A DNA stretch of 64,000 bases from NCBI RefSeq assembly GCF_020882245.1, contig NC_083599.1, forward strand, positions 15,634,865 through 15,698,864. Direction: 5' to 3'. Shown here piece after piece: positions 51,600 through 64,000 of the stretch (its first letter is position 1; each line of letters opens with the position of its first letter). Under the pieces are notes generated by a model. The model ran no database searches, was not told the origin of the DNA, and saw only the letters and a program-made list of their open reading frames with translations. The translations under genes were made by a program, and so were the position numbers. The DNA is from Rhopalosiphum padi (Eukaryota; Arthropoda; Insecta; Hemiptera; Aphididae).

Positions 51600-51880
51600 A
51601 CGAGTTCTTTTTATTTAAAATTTTTCAATTGTTTATAATACTAAGTATTTTATTTGAACATAATCATTAACAATCTACCCAACGGCCCACTTTTCCTAAA
51701 CACGTGTATACACTATATATTTTTTTCATCTACTTATTGGATTTTTAATAACATTAGCAAAGCAGACCCAAACACATCTTCATTATCCTCTCTAGGTATT
51801 TCACTACTACCTACCAGAAGATTATTTTTTTTTATATAATTATCAGATGCTAAGCTAAATCTATCAAATTGCTTTTTTTA
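51600..51880 (-). pseudogene. Degenerate LINE ORF1-like remnant
   Basis: On the minus strand, reading from about 51880, the translation runs KKQFDRFSLASDNYIKKNNL, LVGSSEIPREDNEDVFGSAL, LMLLKIQ, stop, VDEKNI, stop, CIHVFRKSGPLGRLLMIMFK, stop. 'Asn-Tyr-x-Lys-Lys-Asn-Asn-Leu' with a following Pro-Glu-Asp segment, and then 'Arg-x-x-Gly-Lys-x-x-x-x-R/G-P/L-ILI-x-F', is the layout of ORF1 proteins of insect non-LTR retrotransposons. Two or three in-frame stops show it is dead. Opposite-strand open frames here are shadows. Confidence 0.4.
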
Positions 51881-54800
51881 CGGATGGCTAAAAATTATTA
51901 AAAATATTTACCTTATAAAATACATTTTAAATGTATGCGAATATTATCAATAGTTACACCTTTTACTTTATTTTTTAAACTTAGGCCAGCTAAAACTGAG
52001 CTCTAATATACCTAATAAGTTTATTATAAATTAAAATCTTAAATATATTTAAAACTGAACGTATTCAAATAAAAAATTAAATCGGGGAATTTTATCTACT
52101 ATTTTAGCATTCGATTTTTAGTGTACTTCATCATAGCTTACAGTTGTAATTATGAACGTGATAAAATGTATTTCAATTATAAATCATTGTAAACCAAAAA
52201 CGGTTTTTAAGGATATTTTATATTGCTGTACTCGTATAGTAAAATATTCTGTTTTTAAGCATTTTTTATTTTTGTTAAATTTTCCTAATTGTACCAACCT
52301 ACGTACCATATAGACTCATTGTGTTACAAAAAATCAATCTCAAAGATGAAGATGAAAGCATTTTTCCAATCTAAATAAACACTAGATAAAAAAAAAATAA
52401 TGAAAAAAATAGTTTAAATAAAATACTTAATTAACCAACAACTAACGCATTCGTTTATAATCAAATTAAATGAATAAACTATAAACAAGTATCCATATAA
52501 AATTATAAAACAAGACACCATTAAACATGATAAAGTATAATGTTATAATTTACTTTATAGTTAATATATATTTAATTACAATGTGATAAAAATATAAATC
52601 AAAGTCATAGACTTATTATAACTTAGACATAGACGCTGTATAGAGTATAGGCTTTGAAGTTTCAACATTATACCGTGAACACTGTAGCATTATCTAACAA
52701 ACAACTTAACTAAAATATCAAATTTTTATTTTATATTACGGTTTAAGTAAACTTATTATAATTTATATACATTTTAAAATAACGTTTAAAAGTTTAACCA
52801 GTTAATATTTCTACCACATACCTATCAACAATATTTAATTTTAACAATATCGTAACGCGTTAAGTAGTAAAATGTATACAATTTTAAATGGTTATCGATA
52901 ATCTTAGGTTACCTACTATCATTATCAACATTACCGATATTTTTTTTTTCTAGTGCCTATTGAGTAGTCAATAATTGGAATATATTCCATGACTGTAAAA
53001 GATATTCAATATTATTTAAACTTGTTATAATACTTAGAAATATTTCAATATTGATTATTTAATTCTAATGTTAAATATTTAAAATAATACATATTGGTGA
53101 TATAACAATTAGTCATAAAAAAAAACCATCATCATTATAAAACCAATACATACATCGCCTCGCTCAACATCTAAAATAACTTACTTATTATAACATACAG
53201 AATATTATTTACCATTTTTTGATTATACAGTGAGTTATTCCAAGAACATGGTTAAACGATTTAATAGTTTAAGTTCACAATACCCTATAGGTGCCTGATC
53301 CAACGCATTTATAGTGCAATAACTGGTCTTGCAGGAAAAACTCTCACGCCACGTGAAAATTCATTTTCAAAAGTTTTAATAATTTTCTACGTGCATGTAT
53401 ATTTAACTTTTAAGTATTTTTAAATGTATTTTTCTGGTGTAATCAAAAATCAGATTCCAATGCAACCCGAATATAATTCCTCTTTTGAAAAAAAAAATGA
53501 TTCAAACAAAACTATTCTAGGAAACGTGATCATTTTTCTTGATAAGTCATTTTAGATCGTCGAAATTGCTAAAATATCATTTGATTTTTCCGTTTGGTTA
53601 ACGTATGGCCACCACACCATGCAATTATAATTTTCATGAATTGCTTCCCCTTAAAGAATAACTGACTCTGGTATCCTATCCTTATAAACACTTAAATTAA
53701 AAATAAGTTGTTTTTAATATAACATTAACAACTACTCCACAATTATTACAAATCACTTTATAAGAAGAAAAAATAATATATTAAATTATGATTTCGATAG
53801 TTTGGTACGACTGTTACAAAATTAAACACGGCAAAAACATAGCTATTTTTAAATTAAGTTAAATTATAATATGTCAACTAATTATTTATTTTATTTTGAC
53901 GCAGATTCGACCACTGGACCATTGGCTGGTTATTACATTTTAATATGCCTGCGGTATAAAAATACGTTAATAGAATTCTAACAATGACGTATAATAAATA
54001 ATAACATTCGAAAAATATTTAAGCTCCCTTGATCATTCTACTTAAATAATATATTAATTTCCGAGAAATTATTTTATAATTTTCCGAATTCGATAACTGC
54101 GTAGAATCGCTTACGAAATGTCGAAGTTCGTCGATACCTAAGGTTGGTGTCTACACTATTATCTCCCCCGAACACCCTCTATGTAAATTAAATATATGAC
54201 GTATATTATGTGGAATGCACAGTGTAAACAACAGATCGTTTTGGAATTCTTTATCGAAAACATGATGGATGATTAGATAAAAAAACTAAATAGAAATACC
54301 CGTTTAAAACAAACAGAACATGACATAATAAATAATAATGTTTCCAACCTATACACACTGTTTGTTTTTTTTTTTTTTTGTTTATTACAAATACCATTCC
54401 AAGTACATGACTTAGTATTATCAAAAGAACGATAATTGTGTGTTTTGACATAGGTAATAATAGGTTATATATAAGCAGAAATGAATTAAGAGTTTACCAT
54501 AATATTATATTTATAAAAATTTAACAACCGGCCATTATTTGGATGAAAAAATCTTTGGAAGAATTAAGAACTTACAAATAATAAAAATTTAATACATGCG
54601 TATCAAAATTTCAGATTTATTAGTCATAAAATATTCGTCTTGTTTATGAAGTTAAGAAATAACAAATGCATTTTTAAATACACAATATTGTTTTCTAGAT
54701 TCGATTTTATATGATACATATCTATCTGATGAACCAAAAATAATACATACACATATATATATATTAAATAAATAATTAAAACGTAAAATAACTAATTATA

Positions 54801-57800
54801 GTAACTAATAATAAATTAGATTCATGTATTGAAATAGATGATCTCGATTTGGAATGATACAGTAATAAATTACATTTACATCCTACTGCAGTAATAACTA
54901 TATCACAGATTACTTATATAAAATAATTATGTGTATATATTATCAGCTGTAACCAAAAAATACTATTTTACCAAGTAAAATAACAAACATTTAATTATTA
55001 GAAATATTTTTAAGTTATAAATAGGTAATATAAACTTAATAGACAATTTAATAAATTAAAAAAATATATATAAATAAACACAATAATATCTATATATACA
55101 AATACATTTGTCGTACTCGGATCTTCGATACTTTTGATAAACAAATTATTTATAAAAATAAAGTTGTTTAATATTATTATTGCGATACTTCAATTTATTC
55201 ATTTTGTACCTACTTGTGTTTTATTGAATAATGCATATTATACCATATTTAAATGAAAAGCGCAAGTGATGGGTTTAATACATAATAATATATACTATTT
55301 AAAAATGTACAAGATAAATATTAGTGTTGCGTTTATTTAAATTAATGTAACCCCACTCCCACTAGTATATATTCGTTCTCTGGATTCGTTCCTATACTAT
55401 TACACAGACCTACACACTTTATAACCGTGTGCGTGTTGACACAACACTTCTATATTTTCTATTTCATTCACTTTCTTTGTTAACGTTTTCGGAGTGCGTT
55501 TTTTCGGTAAATACATTTTCAGTGGGCGGTTAAGGGGCTGGTTAAGCGAGATCAATATAAATAAATATATTATATATATATATATATATTACGTATAATG
55601 TATATATAATATTATATTTATAAATGAAATATAATATTGAAAAATTTCAGTTGAATTTCAAATATTATATAAGGGGCTGTAAAAGTGTGTAACTAAAATA
55701 CAAAACTGAGAAGATATCAAATATGTATTTATATTTGTTGATATTTAGATTGTTCATTTATAGTAATAACCTAATATATGGGTTCTAATAAAAAATAAAA
55801 TGAAAATTTAACTCGAATACATTAAAACTGATAATGGTATAATTTTATCAACAGCACAATATTGAATTTATTTATAGTGACGTATATTAAAGTAGTATTT
55901 ATATCTTCAATAAAAATGCACACGTAAGTAAACCAATGGTAAATTCACACGAATAAAATGGCTCAAAGAACTTCAAGTATAAATTCTATAGATATTTTTT
56001 GTTCTACCATCGCTTAGCAACGTGCCTATATTCAATTTAAATTAATTATATTAACATTTATAAATAAATTATTTTTTTCATATAACTACATTATATTATT
56101 TTAGTGTGTATTCTGTATATATTATATGCAAATTTGTGTTAGTTAATTATAATATTTAATTAAATGTAAAACAACTAAAGTGAGCTAATTATGTATTAGT
56201 TTAGTTTAAAAAAAAAATATTGTTTACCGTTTTTGGTCAAATAATAGTTTATTTAAAATTCTCGTAGCATTAAATTAATTTTAAAATTATGTTATTCAGA
56301 TATATTATATAATATGAAAAAAATGATTTATTTAGTAATTCTTGCTTTATTAACTGTATCTTACTAATAAATGTATTGAAAATAAGATCTAACATTCAAT
56401 ATCGATTATTGATAAAAGCCTATAACATCTTAAATAACTCGATACACACAACACGCATACGCATACCTAAGTCAATTTGTATCTAGTCAATAATATAGAT
56501 CAATTCGAGAAATTTCAATATTCAATTAAGTATGTACCTATATAATATATTTTGGACTTAAGATCTTCTTGTACATATCAAAACTAAATCACAAATTATA
56601 ATTTTCTATTTTTCTTGTGATAAAAGGGTAGAAACATACGTGGGACGAGTAAGGACATTGATGGTTTGTTGATATAGGAGAGTTAATTTTACTATTGAAT
56701 AAATTTCAAAATATTTTTAGCTGCATGCCTATGGTCAATATTAAAGAAATCAAATTGAAATTGACTAATATATAAGAGAGTTAACACTAATCATCGCGGA
56801 AAGAGGCAATCGATATTTTGCGAATAACTAATAAACCGCAAGAATTTCTGTATTATTTTTTTAAGTGTATCAAAAGTGTTTATTTATTATAGCATTTTGA
56901 TAAATATTATACTTCAGAAGTCTTGCAGAAGTAAACTTCCTATTAATTCAATAAAATCAATAGCTGTTGATGATCAAGATTCTTGATGCGAAAATTCAAT
57001 GGGGATGGGGTTGAACTTTCAGCTTTTCCCCAATGTGCACGGGCCTACAGAGTACCACATATACACTTATATAATATATGTACTTACAAGTTATTTTATT
57101 AATACTTGGTAGGTATCATGGTCGTTTTTAAAAATATTTTTTTACATAATATTTAACCATTATTATATAAGACGTCTATAAAATACTTGTTACGAAAAAA
57201 TATACTTTTAGTAGGTATTTTTATCGTTATAATACCTATGTTTAGTTAATTACTTTTTTGAATTGCGACATTTAATAATCCTTAAAAAAAAAAATCATCT
57301 TTAAGAATATTTATACGTTATACGAACTAAATTATGCTCGAGTATTTAATTAGTTATAAATATTTAAATTGTTGATAAGTGGAGTAGAGTGACTTAATGG
57401 TAGCCCAAAACGTTGGTCTACTACTGTTTTGTTGCATTTAAACTTTAAATACTTTAAAAAAACTACTTACTATACTTATTCAATAATCAATTTTATAGAT
57501 TGGTTGGTTTGAATTTTGAATCGATTAAAATTATAATATACTGACATTAAAAAAATAAAAATAAAAATAGATAATAAGGACATAAAATATAGAAAAATGT
57601 ATTTGTATTTTTAAAACATTACTTAATAATGACTTTAAATTTTATGAAACAAAATTAATTTATGATTAGTATTTTTTGAGTTTTGAATTTAAAAGTTATA
57701 CTGTTAAATAGTGATTAGATTCAAAACTATTATTATTTGTAGTATTTTTGGTTTATCTTTTAAATTTACGATAGAAAATTAATTATAAAACTAACTTTCA

Positions 57801-58420
57801 TTCGCGCATACATATTTAACAGTATAAAATATAAATTATAAATACGTGTCCGTTATAAGTATTTAATAGTCTGTTATAATAAATAGTATGTAAGTCTTAA
57901 AAGTTTAATTAGAGAGCTGGTAGAGGAAAATTCTAATACATATACTCGTTGTACCTATATATAGATGAAAGAAAAACAGGGCGAGATACCACCTTTTATT
58001 ATTACATGTCCTGAACAGCTAACAGGTAGCTAAACAGAAGCGGCCGGTTATATAAGAACTCTGAGGGACCGTTTTTTATTTTTTGTCGTTTTTTTTATTA
58101 TGATGACATTTTATTATTTCCACCAATTTACGTTCGACGAATCGTGACTCACGCACCTATACCTATATATTATGCTTTGGGCGTGTGTCATTCGATTAGA
58201 AAAGTAAAAGCGCTTAAAGTTTTTCACTATACATAAACCATTTACACGGCTTCACGTGAATAAAATTTCGCGTATACATATATTATTATAACGTACGAGC
58301 CGTGTAACTTTTTTTTTTTATGCGCATGTAAAATTGTATACTCACAACATCACACTCGTCGTATAAACATATTATATATACACACGGTCATATGTGCGTA
58401 AGTACGATTGTCATATATTC

Positions 58421-58461
<41 letters not shown>

Positions 58462-58995
58462 GGCAGACAGACACATATACACGCACACATGCACGTGTAC
58501 ACATAAACACCTGTTTGGGAATCGCGTTTGGACACATTTATAAAGCTGTATTTGTGTGGCGAGACAATTTCATTATAACGCAATAACCTGTAACGCATAA
58601 CTGGTTTGTTTGGCAAGCGGCGTAGTAGGTGCATGTATAATTTTATAATATGCTGAAGTGCATAAATACGCGTAAATGGGGTATTTTTCTTTTCATTTTC
58701 TGAGGGACGATAAAATGCCCGAAAAGGACTCTTAAATTATCGACCATCGCATTTAACGGCACCGACTTATCCGTATTATAGTCGTAGCGCTGACCAGAGA
58801 TTCACTATTACGTCCCGACACACGCACGCACATAAGTGGCATGTAATAAATAAAAAATGATTTATAATGCTTTTTAAATAAGAGTTATTTTTTACGACAT
58901 TTATATGAATTAAAAAACCCCATTCGTGCCAAATATCGTTGACGCGTGTGAAATACATAGTTTTCAGTATTACGGGTTAGCAATATTATATTATA
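51881..58995. other. AT-rich intergenic sequence, no gene seen
   Basis: Long AT-rich stretch with (AT)n at about 55563-55590 and (TA)n at 58421-58457 (adjacent to ACAC-type repeats). Small open frames around 58.35-58.64 kb on both strands are produced by these simple repeats. No conserved coding segment found. Confidence 0.55.
58421..58457. repeat. (TA)n microsatellite
   Basis: About 18 TA units, followed by a looser CA-rich stretch (ACACATATACACGCACACAT) to about 58510. Confidence 0.9.
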
Positions 58996-59182
58996 CAGTA
59001 AATTCCCGTTACAACGAATACCAATACAACGAAAAATCCCGTTATAACGAAAGTCATAGAAGTCTCCTGCCGAAAAGCAGGGCTTATAAAGAGCTTATTC
59101 GAATTTTCGTTACAACGAAATTTCCATTATAACGAAAAAAAATTCGGTCCCCTGGAGTTCGTTATTGTAACGGAATTTACTG
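58996..59182. mobile_element. 187-bp pogo/Tigger-like MITE
   Basis: The left end is CAGTAAATTCCCGTTACAAC. The inverted right end is CAGTAAATTCCGTTACAATA; both continue into AACGAA. The interior repeats GTTAYAACGAAA several times in both orientations. The insertion is flanked by TA on each side (58994-58995, 59183-59184), the target used by Tc1/mariner/pogo elements. CAGTAAA plus repeated TATAACGAA is characteristic of the pogo/Tigger branch. It has no transposase frame. Confidence 0.85.
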
Positions 59183-59184
59183 TA

Positions 59185-59480
59185 TTATATTTTTATGTGA
59201 AAAATACGCAAGATGCAATGGGGATATTTATGTAAATATGAGGTAGTTTTAATAATCATAAAAAACAGCAATTCCCTACCTAATGTGCGTGAGTTATGAA
59301 AAAAAGTCACTTTGGGACGATCTTCACACCAACTCAGTTGGCCTCGAATGCAGCGTGTAGGATGGATGACACTGATGGCAATTCGCTGTTTGTTAACCGA
59401 ATGCAATGTACACTGTTATCGTCTATTATTATTATTATTTGGTTGAAATACAAACTCGATGGGCGTCAATGAATAGTGTA
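59185..59480. other. Spacer between two transposons
   Basis: About 300 bp with an (ATT)n stretch near 59427; a 73-codon minus-strand frame here has no recognisable motif. Confidence 0.5.
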
Positions 59481-59488
59481 CAGTATGC

Positions 59489-61008
59489 CGATATTACGAT
59501 AAAAAAGCCACCGAAAAAATAAAAAAACACGGACAAAAAAGCTACGGATACAAAACCATGGATAAAAAAGAGACCAAAAATAAGCTATACAGAATATCTC
59601 GTCACATGCGTTCCATTTTTGACTTTTTTTTTTATCACCACCACAATATCCACCATCGACGTGGAATGTCTATCGAACCAACCTATTGATAATGGACATA
59701 AAACCAACAACCAAACAAAAGATGGTGGAACCATGGTTTTCAAAATTAGTAGACCATAATATTATTACTTATCTTTTTCGACATTAATTAAAAAAAGTCC
59801 AATTTCCAATAGATAAAGTTCAAAATAAAAATGGTGGGCAAGTGGGTATCGCTCTGCTGTATAGTAGAGGTTGTGAATAGGTGACTATAATGGATGTGCT
59901 AAATTTGAATGCAATGGCAGGTATCATTGTATACGAAAAACGATTCTGAACGGAGTTGATTTATCGGTCTAGGATAATTAGTACGATACGTATATTATAT
60001 TATTACCTAGCTATACCAATTTTAATTTTAATGTATCGTTGTTTTACGCGATTTCGTAAAAAATTAACTTCCATACGCTCATAACATTTTTTCTATATTG
60101 ACGCTAGAATTTTTTTTTACAGTTACTTGAAGGCAAATTTATGTATAAACTTGTATTCAATTTAAAAGATTTTTTGGAAAGCCAAATTTTTTTTATCGAC
60201 ATTTCAAAAAAAAAAAACTTAGAAAAATCGAAAATTTAAATTGTCCATAAACATTCTTAAAACACTATTATAAACATTCGGTAAACATTCCAAGTATTTA
60301 AAATGATTCGTTTTTGAGTTACAAAAAATAAAAAAATCAATTTTGTCGAAAAATTGTTATGTGTAAAAATTTCCGTTTTTCTGTTAGTTTTCCAGGGTTT
60401 TTCCTGACGCTTTTGAAAACTACTGGACATTTTTTACTTTTGACCCCCCCCCAGGTACCAACTAGATTTACTTTCCTTTTCAAAACGGGGCTAACTAAAA
60501 ATTAAAGCACTATTACTACTCCAAAACGTGATGATAAACAAAAAAAAAAATAAATAAATAAAGAAAAACACACACATCATTATAAAATCAATACAATTAT
60601 CACTCCGTCCAGAATCTGAAAAAGAAAAAAACTTATGAAAACATACTAAAAAATGTTTATAACATAATATGTAATGATAATTTTATGCAATAGACAATTG
60701 ATGAATATTTGGCATCTATTGCAGCTTACATAATACGATTATTTAAATTTTTATTATATTCACTTCTTACATTGTTTGTTTTTTATACATTATTAATTAA
60801 TATTTTTGTATATTTTTGTAACTCATATTAAATAATTATCATACATTTTAAAATAAATAATACATTGTATTTAAGAAAAATAAATTTTTTTTTTTTATTC
60901 TTACTTTTTTTACCTTGTTGATTTTTTTATCCCGTGGCTTTTTATCAGTGGCTTTTTTAACCGATTTTTTTTGTCCATGGCCTTTTTTCGGTAACTATCC
61001 TAGATTCG
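59489..61008. mobile_element. 1.52-kb non-autonomous DNA transposon with 8-bp target duplication
   Basis: Perfect direct repeats CAGTATGC flank it (59481-59488 and 61009-61016). The left end CGATATTACGATA and the inverted right end CGAATCTAGGATA are related. Inside both ends lie tandem, inverted AAAAAAGCCACGGA-like units (59500-59580; 60905-60995). The middle includes the segment GAAAAACGATTCTGAACGGA, which I associate with high-copy aphid repeats, and the ACACACATCATT tail block shared with 45.7-46.1 kb. No coding frame survives. An 8-bp duplication points to the hAT group, though the termini are not typical. Confidence 0.7.
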
Positions 61009-61016
61009 CAGTATGC

Positions 61017-61760
61017 TAATTCCCCATGTATATCGCTGTTCACAATGCTTGAAAATTATGGTAGTTAATCATATTAACGTTTATATTTTGCGAACGAGAA
61101 TTTGTAAACCTCACTTTTATTAAATAAAACGCGAACATAAGCTAAATTCACATTGTTAAAATACTTAAACAATTTTTTTTGTCGTTCATATTTAATCATT
61201 TTTTTAATAATAATATTTTCATGTTGTTGTATCATCATTGAATCTAGAAGCTATAATATTATTATACAATATGTAAGTAATCATGATTTTCTTCGAAATA
61301 TTAAATTTATCAAATTTAAAAATACGCTGTACGCAACTACGGGCAATCAATTGTGAGGGACTCAAAATTATATAATAGGTAACTATTATGTGCATTTTGC
61401 AACAACTGTTACTCTATAATAACGAATCCGGTCGCTGTTTTTTTATCGACGTTTTTAAATCTAGCTCGTAAAATACACGGGAGATTTATCAAATAGGTAC
61501 GGTTTTTTTTTCTATTTTAATAATATTTTTTCTACATATTTTTATGGTGGTTTAAAATTCCACTGTTGGTCGTATTGCTCAATTGAAAACTCTTGCGCTT
61601 TTTATTTTCTAAAATGAGTTCCCCTGGTCCTCCTCGACCTCCTCCATTAGATACATTAGTTTCAAGTCACAGTATTTGTGAAACCACGAACTGACATTAG
61701 TTATAGATTGACTTGGTTAATGTTAGTCTGTGTATGGATCACACTTATTTATAAATTTAC
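61017..61760. other. AT-rich spacer, no gene seen
   Basis: AT-rich sequence with a poly-T tract near 61502 and an isolated CCTCCTCGACCTCCTCC segment at about 61630. Nothing I can name. The left part of the neighbouring hAT remnant may reach into it. Confidence 0.4.
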
Positions 61761-61805
61761 GACTGAAATTATTTCCATATATTTATTTTTGGGTTTATTT
61801 AGCTA

Positions 61806-61856
61806 GTCGCGATCCACAAAATAAATTTCGCGACCCATTGATTGGGAAACACTGGT
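61806..61856. mobile_element. hAT-type transposon end (truncated copy)
   Basis: Reads GTCGCGATCCACAAAATAAA then TTTCGCGACCCATTG and TTGGGAAACACTG. The inverted terminal CAGTGTTTCCCAA, together with 'gcgacccatt', is a common hAT terminus in animals. No matching left end was found upstream, so the copy is partial or the other end is too decayed. Confidence 0.5.
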
Positions 61857-62214
61857 CTATAGTTTATTTTACTGCCCGTTTGTGTGTGTATGTGCCTTGC
61901 CGTACGTGAGTCGCCCCGTATAATATGTCATGCCATACATACAGAAAATCGTAATTGTAGCCCATCAGAAATCGTCTTAAATATATACAGATAATATTCA
62001 CAGATGCGTCTATTTATATACTTTAATTATTTAGTTTGATTTTTAATGAACTTGGTGAGTATATCAGTGATTATATTGAATTTATGTCAAATCATTTAGT
62101 TTTTTATATAATATATTAACAATCGTTTGTTGTGTAATTATAATATAAACGTATAGAAACTATTTTTTATAAAGTTATTTATATCTTAGGTACTTGAAGT
62201 TTTATTTAAAGATA

Positions 62215-62375
62215 ATACTAAAGATGCACGGACGTGATCTTATATAAAAAGTTTGTGAACGTGAACGACATCGTTTTTTACGCATTGGACATGAACATGG
62301 ACAAATTCAATTTTTCAAGTGAACTTTTTGACACTGGCTGTAGTCAAGTCACGACGAATGTGCCCAACTCTCCAT
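62215..62375. mobile_element. Possible decayed MITE rich in GTGAACGTGAACG-type words
   Basis: Holds TTGTGAACGTGAACGACATC, GGACATGAACATGGACAAAT and, in inverted sense, TTCAAGTGAACTTTTT, ending with GTGCCCAACTCT. The start GATGCACGGACGTGAT and the inverted end AGAGTTGGGCACATTCGT are only loosely similar. Comparable GTGAACG-rich small elements ending in GCCCAACTCT occur as hAT derivatives in insects, from memory. Boundaries are approximate. Confidence 0.35.
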
Positions 62376-63050
62376 AACTTGTTCATATAAAATATAGATA
62401 TTTAAATGAGAAACACCCAAATTAGGTCGATATATGATGATGGTCGTAGCTATTTTGGTCCACGGTCTATTTTCCTTTAAAAATACAAATAAAAAATAAA
62501 CTTAGGCCATTTTCTTGCTACAATAAATAAGTATTTAATAAATATATTTTTATATAAAAAACAAATATTTATACACCTATGAATTATCAATAATTGTATA
62601 GTTTTCTTATGAATATTTACAGTTTTAGAAACAAGTGAATGCTTAACGGACTTGAATACTTGTCTGGCTGTTTAAAAAATATATATATTTGGCAAATTAA
62701 TAAATATTTTACTTTTTTTTAATTACCTAGAACTTCATTCGTTTAACCTCAGATTTTCAACAGTAATAGAATCGGCGATCGATTAAATGCATAGAGTGAT
62801 CCTATATATCCTATATCCTTATTACTTTTCCTTTTATTATATGGTACACAAAACTAAAACTCTAATGCTGACTAAAATATAAGATAAATGTTTTAATATA
62901 AGGAAGAGTATTATCTAGAAGAATAGACACGACAAAGATTTAAAAAATTCAAATTCGACTATTTACCTTTGGTATATTATTATACCGAATAATGGGCTTA
63001 TACTATATAACGTGCTATATCATCGCAATTTGTATAAACATTATTTACAC
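62376..63050. other. AT-rich spacer, no gene seen
   Basis: AT-rich intergenic DNA between two transposon remnants; nothing recognisable. Confidence 0.5.
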
Positions 63051-63196
63051 CAGACGCAAATGCAAGAAGGGGGGCAAGGGGCCATGCCTGCCTCACAAGT
63101 AAATTTCTAGGATGTCAGTTTTTGGCAGCCAATAAAATACGATACACACATGGTATTGCCCCCCTCCCACGTAAATATATTCTTGATCCGCGACTG
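63051..63196. mobile_element. 146-bp hAT-type MITE
   Basis: The left end CAGACGCAAATGCAAGAA and the inverted right end CAGTCGCGGATCAAGAAT are diverged copies of the common CAGGGGCGGATCCAGGA terminus. Just inside the ends are the expected GGGGGGCA (left) and TGCCCCCC (right) blocks. Flanks ATTTACAC and ATTTTCAT agree at 5 of 8 bases, as a decayed 8-bp duplication would. Confidence 0.65.
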
Positions 63197-64000
63197 ATTT
63201 TCATCCACTGGAATCGGCATTACTTGAGACTATAATATAGATCATTAGTATAACGCATTCTTCCTCGATAGGTGATCCATACAGTTCTAAATCATAAGGC
63301 CAAAATGAAGAAAAAATCCTTTTTTTATTTTATAGTCTCTTTGTTATTAAAAATGTACAATAATTTCAACTATAAATTATGTTTTAAATATCAAAATAAT
63401 ACTAGGTATGCAGTAGATAGCAAAATATAGTTATTTACGTTTCTTTAAATTAATTACTTGAAATATCATGTATATATATAACATAGTTTACCTACACTAG
63501 ATAAGTTGCAACATAATATGTACATTGTACTTGATATAGATATTCGTTATTATTAATCCAATATTATGACAATTAAGTATTATAAAAATGTTGTTTTGGA
63601 TTTTTAAACAATTAAGGGGTATTTATCAGATTGTTGTGGCCGTTGGCTACACAAACAAAAACTCGTTTAATAATATTTATAATATTTACAATCGCCCAAT
63701 TAAAATAGATTTTTGTACACATATGATACTAGCATATTATAGAAAAGTATATGCATACAATACAATATTAAGTACCTGTATAATACACAAGTAATAATAC
63801 AACATTTAAGAGCAAAAAGAATTTCTTTTAAATCGCCGTTTGAAAAAAATTCAATAATCAATTCAATTAGAAAATTGTCTAATTATCACCAGTAACATGC
63901 AACACGGGATGTGATGTGAGTGTTGTGGACTTTAACGTTGTATTCATATATGTTTTAAAATTTGTTGAATTAAATTATACTTTTATTTTTACTTTTTTAC
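63197..64000. other. AT-rich end of the window, no gene seen
   Basis: The 68-codon plus-strand frame at 63588-63794 has no recognisable motif and a composition like its surroundings. Confidence 0.5.

Noticed and set aside
58350..58634. Open frames on both strands around 58.4 kb
   Set aside because: Produced by the (TA)n and CA-rich microsatellite, which lacks stops in some frames.
1..64000. tRNA, rRNA and CRISPR-like arrays
   Set aside because: I looked for tRNA B-box sequence (GGTTCGANNCC with arms), conserved rRNA cores and regularly spaced repeats. I found none; the only near B-box match (GTCGGTTCGCCGCGC, near 49680) lacks an A-box and arms.

Overview
This is a eukaryotic, insect-like window of very AT-rich DNA (roughly three quarters A+T by eye) with long introns, many simple repeats and many small, decayed DNA transposons. 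Short TAGGTA/TACCTA-type words are frequent. A high-copy repeat type that I associate with aphid genomes lies at 59.5-61.0 kb. Together these make an aphid (Hemiptera, Aphididae) the most likely source. This is recognition from memory, not a database match.

The one gene I can build with confidence is on the minus strand: a CRAL-TRIO (Sec14-like) lipid/retinoid/tocopherol-binding protein. Its start codon is at 28234, and coding exons follow at 28063-28234, 6536-6636, 5914-6067, 4826-5019 and 2639-2749. All five carry GT-AG junctions with matching phases and together encode 244 residues. The last roughly 60 residues expected for the family are missing, so the 3' exon(s) must lie beyond position 1. 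Intron 1 is about 21.4 kb. A GC- and CpG-rich block at about 28.06-28.79 kb covers exon 1 and its probable promoter.

Intron 1 contains a second CpG-rich block (20.04-20.73 kb). Next to it is a 413-bp fold-back element (20731-21143). About 0.8 kb further on is a 40-bp GC-rich sequence at 21906-21945 flanked by excellent splice signals on the plus strand. These suggest a nested plus-strand transcription unit or an unrecognised alternative promoter. The same intron holds a 592-bp element with terminal inverted repeats and a 7-bp target duplication (18879-19470), a related type of non-autonomous element (17097-17651), and a 5'-truncated LINE-like end with poly(A) (19700-19827).

From 28.8 to 64 kb I found no gene that I can defend. 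The region holds AT-rich intergenic sequence, microsatellites (including a 50-bp alternating purine-pyrimidine tract at 38.77 kb), an unresolved GC-richer coding-like patch at 37.2-37.5 kb and a 23-bp-stem hairpin at 46945-47003. It also holds a degenerate LINE ORF1-like remnant (51.6-51.9 kb) and a cluster of transposon pieces at 59.0-63.2 kb: a pogo/Tigger-like MITE, a 1.52-kb element with an 8-bp target duplication, and several hAT-type ends. No tRNA, rRNA or CRISPR array was recognised.
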